The translations under genes and the position numbers were made by a program. From assembly GCA_007136565.1 (NCBI GenBank), contig SLGS01000047.1:1-10739 (forward strand): a DNA stretch of 10,739 nucleotides, given 5' to 3'. The stretch is from Clostridia bacterium (GTDB lineage: Bacteria; Bacillota; Sulfobacillia; SLMV01). Under the pieces are notes generated by a model. That model was not told the origin of the DNA and did no database searches. It saw nothing but the letters and a program-made list of their open reading frames with translations. This document shows, piece after piece, positions 6,982-10,739 of the stretch (position 1 is the first letter of the stretch; every line of letters starts with the position of its first letter).

Positions 6982-8203
6982 TTTCGGGCGCATTATCACG
7001 GTCGCCCGGTGGGAGTTCATCCGGACTATCAAGAGTCCGACTTTCCTCGTGCTTACGATCGTGGTACCCCTGATCATTCTACTCAGCGGTGGGCTCAGTG
7101 TGATCACAAGCCGTGTCGCCGAGACCGAATCCCTGGACATTGCCGTGAGGGACGAACTCGGTGATTTCTACGGCTACCTGGACGCAGAACTGGTGGGTTC
7201 GCCCCTTCCCTCTGGGGTCAACGTTTTCGAGTTCACCGATGACGCCGATAGTGCCGAGCGAGAGTTAAGGGCCGGCAGCTTCGATGCGATGTTGACCGTC
7301 AACAGCGATGCCGTCGCCGAGGGCTCGATATCCGCTATTACGGGCGATAGGCAAGAAGCGCGAATCAATGTCATCAGTGGGCCGTTGTCGAGGGCGGTCA
7401 CTGCTTACCGCCTCGGTGGATTGGGATTGTCCAGCGGGGAGATCGCTTCCGCCACGGGTTCGGTTTCCATCGAAGCTCGTGCCCTGGACCAGGAGGATGT
7501 GAACGGATGGATCGGTGAGATGCTGGTCCCGACCGCCGTCGCTATGGTCCTGATATTCTCGGCCGTATTCTCCGGGCAGATCATGATGTACGGTGTCATC
7601 AAGGAGAAGAGAAACCGAGTGGTCGAAATACTGCTGTCTTCCGTGTCCGCTCTCGACCTGTTGATCGGCAAACTAATAGGATTCGGTGGATTGGGCCTGT
7701 TGCAGATCGCGGTTTGGGTGGGGATTGGACTGCTGGTCGCCGGGCGGTTTTTCGATTTGTCCGGTGTCACGCCTTCTCTCGGCGACGGCCTCATATATCT
7801 CGCCTACTTCGTCTTGGGGTATCTCCTGCTGGCATCGATGTTCGCGGCCCTCGGCGCTACGATGAAGGACGCCGAGGGGGGCGGGCAGGTGCAGGGTCTC
7901 GTGGTCTTGGTTCCCATGGTGCCCGTTTTCCTGGCGGGCCCCCTGGTCGCGTCCCCGAATGCGACATGGGCTAGATTGATCAGCCATATCCCCCCGTTCA
8001 TCCCCTCGAGCGTTCTGCTGCGTATGGCCGGTACGAACCTGCCTACATGGGAAATCGTCTCTACTTTGACGATACTCGCTCTCTCGGTGATGGGCTTCAT
8101 CTACCTCAGCGCTCGCATATTCGAGGGTGGAATCCTGCGTTTCGAAAGGGCGACGACCCTCCGAGAAGCCGCCAGGATGGCGACGGGCAATGGCGATCGT
8201 TAG
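6962..8203 (+). CDS. ABC-2 exporter permease subunit (NatB/YhaP type)
   Basis: This 413-residue membrane protein should pair with the preceding ATPase. A first helix at about 27-47 is followed by a large outside domain (about 48-185) and then five helices (about 186-210, 235-262, 275-300, 308-330 and 366-386). This is the ABC2_membrane_3 architecture of NatB/YhaP. The segment after the second helix (VIKEKRNRVVEILLSSVSA, then LDLLIGKLIG) is the conserved cytoplasmic loop of ABC-2 permeases, and MKDAEGGGQVQGLVVLVPMV is also typical. The ATG at 6962 lies inside the ATPase gene, with a purine-rich GGAACGGGGAG directly before it, so coupled translation is likely. Direction (export) is from the family; the cargo is unknown. 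Confidence 0.9.
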   Translation: MKLKRFDFGRIITVARWEFIRTIKSPTFLVLTIVVPLIILLSGGLSVITSRVAETESLDIAVRDELGDFYGYLDAELVGSPLPSGVNVFEFTDDADSAERELRAGSFDAMLTVNSDAVAEGSISAITGDRQEARINVISGPLSRAVTAYRLGGLGLSSGEIASATGSVSIEARALDQEDVNGWIGEMLVPTAVAMVLIFSAVFSGQIMMYGVIKEKRNRVVEILLSSVSALDLLIGKLIGFGGLGLLQIAVWVGIGLLVAGRFFDLSGVTPSLGDGLIYLAYFVLGYLLLASMFAALGATMKDAEGGGQVQGLVVLVPMVPVFLAGPLVASPNATWARLISHIPPFIPSSVLLRMAGTNLPTWEIVSTLTILALSVMGFIYLSARIFEGGILRFERATTLREAARMATGNGDR

Positions 8204-8246
8204 TAGCGTGGATATATCATGATAGATGAAAGTGGAGATGATATGC

Positions 8247-8447
8247 ATGCATGACCTTCTTCAAACGGCGCTCAGGGCATTGGTCTTCGCCCTGTTTTTC
8301 GGGGGAACTTGGTACTTCCTGTCCTTGCGGGGAATGTGGGGTATGGGCAAAGACGTCACCAATGCCGCGGATGCGCGAGCATCCGCGCTGCGTAATACAT
8401 TGATCGCGACGGTTGTCTATATCATCATGACGCTGCTCGTCTTCTAG
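8247..8447 (+). CDS. Small two-helix membrane protein of unknown function
   Basis: I do not recognise a family. The preferred ATG at 8247 gives 66 residues and has GGAG (8234-8237) 9 bases upstream. In-frame ATGs at 8226 and 8238 would add seven or three residues, but the first precedes that Shine-Dalgarno sequence. Two hydrophobic segments are visible: about 9-27 (ALRALVFALFFGGTWYFLS) and about 51-66 (TLIATVVYIIMTLLVF). They are separated by a polar loop with GMWGMGKD and an alanine-rich stretch. The second helix runs to the C-terminus. It starts 43 bases after the permease stop on the same strand with no terminator between, so it is probably co-transcribed. It could be an accessory subunit of the exporter or an unrelated passenger. 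Confidence 0.7.
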   Translation: MHDLLQTALRALVFALFFGGTWYFLSLRGMWGMGKDVTNAADARASALRNTLIATVVYIIMTLLVF

Positions 8448-8491
8448 GGAGACTTCCTCCCGATAGCTTGGAGATCCGGAGATGGAGTAGG

Positions 8492-8522
8492 GGAGGTCCG
8501 CCCGGCCATCGGACGAACCTCC
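8492..8522. terminator. Possible hairpin between convergent genes
   Basis: GGAGGT (8492-8497) can pair with ACCTCC (8517-8522). An inner alternative pairs GTCCG (8496-8500) with CGGAC (8510-8514). It lies between the small membrane protein gene (+) and trpS (-), where a shared transcription end is expected. Neither strand has a run of T after it, so an intrinsic terminator is doubtful. A second small hairpin, GGGAG/CTCCC (8447-8461), overlaps the upstream stop codon. Confidence 0.25.
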
Positions 8523-8528
8523 TGCACG

Positions 8529-9518
8529 TCAACGGATACCCAATCGGCTCTTGACGGTATCCATGGTCTCAACGGCTATTTCCCCCGCCCGATCGCGCCC
8601 CGAGGCAACCGCTTTCTCCAGGGCTTCGGGCTCTCTTTCCAACTCCCGCCTTCGATTTCGAATGGGTTCGAGGAAGGATATAATGGCCTCTGCCGTAGCG
8701 TCCTTGAGATCCACGTATCGGAGAGTCCCCGCCTCGTAGTCCCCCATTAGGGAGTCGTGATCCGAATCTCCACCGACCAACTTCAATAGACCGAATAAGT
8801 TGGCGACCCCGGGACTCATAGCGTCGGTGCTGGGCCCGATGTCGGTAACGGCTTTGCGCACCTTTTTCCTAATTAGGTCGGGTTCATCGGCGAGGGCGAT
8901 GTAGCTGTTTGGACCGAGGCTCTTACTCATCTTCTTTTCGGGATCGGATAGACTCATTATCCGCGCGGAGTCCCGTTGGAAAAAGGCCTGTGGCTCGGAG
9001 AAGGTTTCCCCGAACATGTGATTGAAGCGCCTGACGATTTCGCGAGTGAGTTCCAGGTGGGGTAGTTGGTCATCGCCCACGGGGACCTCGTCCGCCCGAT
9101 ACAGGAGGATGTCGGCGGCCATCAGCACCGGGTAGGAAAGCAGCCCCAGGTGGACATAATCCGGGTGCATTTCGGATTTCTCTTTGTACGTGGGAACTCG
9201 CTCCAGCCAACTGATGGGCGTAATCGTGCTCAATATCCAAGCCAGTTCGGTGTGTTGGGGGATTTGGGATTGGATGATGATGGCGCTGTCTTCGGGATCG
9301 ACCCCGACGGCAATTAGGTCCATGACCATGTCCCATACATCACTACCGAGCTCCCGAGGTTCGAAGGGCGTGGTTATGGCGTGATAGTCGACCACACCGT
9401 AGACGCAATCGCGGGTCTCTTGCATGGCTACCCAATTCCTTATCGCTCCCAGATAGTTCCCGAGATGCATTCGCCCGGTGGGCCTTTGCCCACTGAAGAC
9501 CCGCTTCCTTGACGTCAA
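8529..9518 (-). CDS. trpS: Tryptophanyl-tRNA synthetase
   Basis: This class I aminoacyl-tRNA synthetase charges tRNA-Trp. The 329 residues match the compact bacterial form. The HIGH-type motif is TGRMHLGNY (14-22), KMSKS is at 196-200, and LLSYPVLMAADILLY and GDDQLPHLELTREI (126-161) are the usual adenylate and tryptophan pocket segments. The start is a TTG (9518-9516). On the minus strand AAAGGTGATCC (9532-9522) precedes it, an extended match to the usual 16S rRNA 3' end, with the AGGTGA core 6 bases from the TTG. It is the only minus-strand gene here, diverging from rnhC and converging on the exporter unit. I see no T-box leader: only about 45 bases separate the likely transcript start from the gene. 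Confidence 0.96.
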   Translation of the reverse strand: MTSRKRVFSGQRPTGRMHLGNYLGAIRNWVAMQETRDCVYGVVDYHAITTPFEPRELGSDVWDMVMDLIAVGVDPEDSAIIIQSQIPQHTELAWILSTITPISWLERVPTYKEKSEMHPDYVHLGLLSYPVLMAADILLYRADEVPVGDDQLPHLELTREIVRRFNHMFGETFSEPQAFFQRDSARIMSLSDPEKKMSKSLGPNSYIALADEPDLIRKKVRKAVTDIGPSTDAMSPGVANLFGLLKLVGGDSDHDSLMGDYEAGTLRYVDLKDATAEAIISFLEPIRNRRRELEREPEALEKAVASGRDRAGEIAVETMDTVKSRLGIR

Positions 9519-9568
9519 AGGGGATCACCTTTTCTACGAGATTTGATGAGTGTATCTGGCTCTAGGTA

Positions 9569-9598
9569 TTTATACCATAACCCCGGCCCCGGCGTTTA
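9569..9598 (-). promoter_or_regulatory. Probable extended -10 promoter for trpS
   Basis: On the minus strand TGG precedes TATAAA (9574-9569), an extended -10 with a 5 of 6 match. A weak -35, TAAACG (9598-9593), lies 18 bases upstream. The expected transcript start is near 9562, giving a leader of about 44 bases. The -10 lies inside an interrupted dyad GGTAT-TT-ATACC (9565-9576), which could be incidental. Confidence 0.45.
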
Positions 9599-9696
9599 GT
9601 GCCGGGCATTCGTTTTTCGTACCACCCGGAAGCCGACGCCGCGGTTGTGGCCCGGGATACATTGATGGACAATGTTCGAGAGAGGGGCTAGGTGGA

Positions 9697-10632
9697 TTGG
9701 AAATCGAAAAGCGCGAAATTCAACCGATACAATACAACGTCAAGCTTTCGTCCGATGCTCTGGAGCCGATCCGGGAGCTGGTGGAATCCTGGGATATTCC
9801 CCGGGTTGCGCGGGATGAAAGGTACTGCACTTACGCCTACGAATTGACGGAAGGCGAGGCCAAGAGCATTCTGCGCCAGTATTCCAGCGGCACGTTGCAA
9901 ATCCAGGGCAAGGGAGGTCCGCAGATACGGTCTCTCGTGATGGCCCTGGAGGGGACCCTATCCGCGGGATTCGATGAACTTCCCCTGCCGCATTGCGGAA
10001 GCGACGAGGCTGGGAAAGGGGACTATTTCGGGCCGCTGGTGGTTGCCGGGGTGCGCGTCGATAAAGCGTTACTGGAGCGTTTTGCCTCCCTGGGGGTCAT
10101 GGATTCGAAACGCCTCTCGGATTCGCGCGCGCAATCCCTGGCGCGAAAGATCTCGGATGTGACCCAGGGCGTGGCGGTCCTTTCACTCCTGCCCACTACC
10201 TACAACGATTTGTACGCGAAGATGAGGTCGGAGGGTAAGAACCTTAATGATCTGCTCGCCTGGGCACATTCTCGGGTATTGCGGGATCTCGAGGGATCCG
10301 CCGCCGACCCGGATGCCCCGTGCACCTTCGCCGTGGTGGACAAGTTCGCGTCCGAGAGGGTCCTTCTCTCCCGGATGGGAGACTCGCGTCTAAGGGTGAA
10401 GCAGATCGAGCGGGGCGAGCGTTATCCCTCCGTGGCCGCTGCCTCGATATTGGCGAGGGCTCGTTTTCTTTCCGACCTGGCGCGCCTGTCCGAGGAGATA
10501 GGGGTTCGGCTGCCGAAGGGCGCGGGGAAAGCCGTGGATTCGGTGGCGAAACAAATCGTCGTCGACAACGGCTTCGATGCCCTGAAGGATGTCGCAAAAC
10601 TACACTTCTCCAACACTGACAGGGTGCGTTAA
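9697..10632 (+). CDS. rnhC: Ribonuclease HIII
   Basis: It cleaves the RNA strand of RNA-DNA hybrids and should help remove R-loops and primers. The TTG start at 9697 gives 311 residues, the usual size (Bacillus RnhC has about 313), with AGGGG (9683-9687) 9 bases upstream. The open frame extends back to 9550, but that extension is rich in Gly and Pro and does not resemble the family. Residues about 8-90 form the N-terminal TBP-like substrate-binding domain that marks HIII rather than HII. The catalytic set is D103 and E104 in GSDEAGKGDYFG, D136 in VMDSKRLSD and D215 in VVDKFAS. PSVAAASILARARFL (244-258) is also typical. A weak promoter (TTGTGG, 17 bases, GACAAT ending at 9673) may drive it. 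It diverges from trpS across about 180 bases. Confidence 0.93.
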   Translation: MEIEKREIQPIQYNVKLSSDALEPIRELVESWDIPRVARDERYCTYAYELTEGEAKSILRQYSSGTLQIQGKGGPQIRSLVMALEGTLSAGFDELPLPHCGSDEAGKGDYFGPLVVAGVRVDKALLERFASLGVMDSKRLSDSRAQSLARKISDVTQGVAVLSLLPTTYNDLYAKMRSEGKNLNDLLAWAHSRVLRDLEGSAADPDAPCTFAVVDKFASERVLLSRMGDSRLRVKQIERGERYPSVAAASILARARFLSDLARLSEEIGVRLPKGAGKAVDSVAKQIVVDNGFDALKDVAKLHFSNTDRVR

Positions 10633-10649
10633 GAGGAGGGTATTGCAAC

Positions 10650-10739
10650 ATGAAGGAGACGCGGCTGTGGCGACTTCTGCGCATACTCAGGCTGACCTCG
10701 GGAAGCCGGCGGTTGAACGCCAAGGAAATGTCGGAGGAA
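10650..10739 (+). CDS. N-terminus of a probable HTH (WYL-type) regulator, cut by window end
   Basis: Only the first 30 codons are inside the window. The ATG at 10650 has a strong Shine-Dalgarno sequence AGGAGGG (10634-10640), 9 bases upstream, and lies 17 bases after the rnhC stop, so the two are probably co-transcribed. The basic, leucine-rich start (WRLLRILRLTSGSRRLNAKEMSEE) resembles the first helices of the winged helix-turn-helix in DeoR/WYL-domain regulators (RILRLL, then AEELAEEL-like). This is pattern recognition on a short stretch, and other HTH families remain possible. Confidence 0.55.
   Translation, partial: MKETRLWRLLRILRLTSGSRRLNAKEMSEE

Noticed and set aside
8204..8246. TATCATGATA palindrome (8215-8224) as an operator between permease and small protein genes
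   Set aside because: It is a perfect 10-base palindrome but short and AT-rich, with no promoter elements around it and an operon-like context. Chance is likely enough.
9550..9696. N-terminal 49-codon extension of the RNase HIII reading frame
   Set aside because: The extension is Gly/Pro/Arg-rich, unlike the family, and contains a hairpin and the intergenic promoter area. A TTG at 9697 with a Shine-Dalgarno sequence gives the usual family length.

Overview
The window is a chromosomal stretch of housekeeping genes from a GC-rich bacterium. It starts inside one gene (a PIN/TRAM protein) and ends inside another (a probable HTH regulator). The order yacL-type gene, ispDF, cysS, thyX, rlmB, sigH is a shortened form of the Bacillus/Clostridia block yacL-ispD-ispF-gltX-cysE-cysS-mrnC-rlmB-yacP-sigH. 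A sigma-H gene, a fused IspDF, ThyX instead of ThyA, and RNase HIII together suggest Synergistota or a deep Firmicutes-like lineage. Synergistota is my best guess, but this is inference from gene content and I could not compare sequences. I see no tRNA, rRNA, CRISPR array, insertion sequence, phage gene or integration site.

Layout. Positions 1-4965 (+) look like one tightly packed operon: the PIN/TRAM gene, ispDF, cysS, thyX and rlmB. It has 4-base start/stop overlaps at three of its four junctions and a 42-base gap before cysS. Positions 4966-5207 form a non-coding leader with a good sigma-70-type promoter (TTGACC, 18 bases, TATAAT) about 195 bases upstream of sigH. sigH (5208-5867) is followed by a strong intrinsic terminator (5902-5940). 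A new promoter (TTGACA, 17 bases, TAAGAT) then drives an ABC-2 exporter of the NatA/NatB (YhaQ/YhaP) type, and a 66-residue two-helix membrane protein of unknown function follows. trpS (8529-9518) lies on the minus strand. It converges on the exporter unit and diverges from the RNase HIII gene (9697-10632). After that gene the first 30 codons of a probable HTH/WYL-type regulator run off the end.

How the genes work together. The first operon mixes isoprenoid precursor synthesis (IspDF), translation (CysS, RlmB), thymidylate synthesis (ThyX) and a PIN/TRAM protein, with sigma-H as a semi-independent distal unit. The exporter cassette is separated from sigH by a terminator and has its own promoter. 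TTG is the best-supported start for cysS, trpS and rnhC; in each case the Shine-Dalgarno position or family alignment decides it.

I did not find a convincing undescribed system. The points most worth a second look are the structured sigH leader (two 12-base dyads and a possible Shine-Dalgarno-sequestering hairpin), the RSR (not RHR) signature in ThyX, and the small membrane protein beside the exporter.
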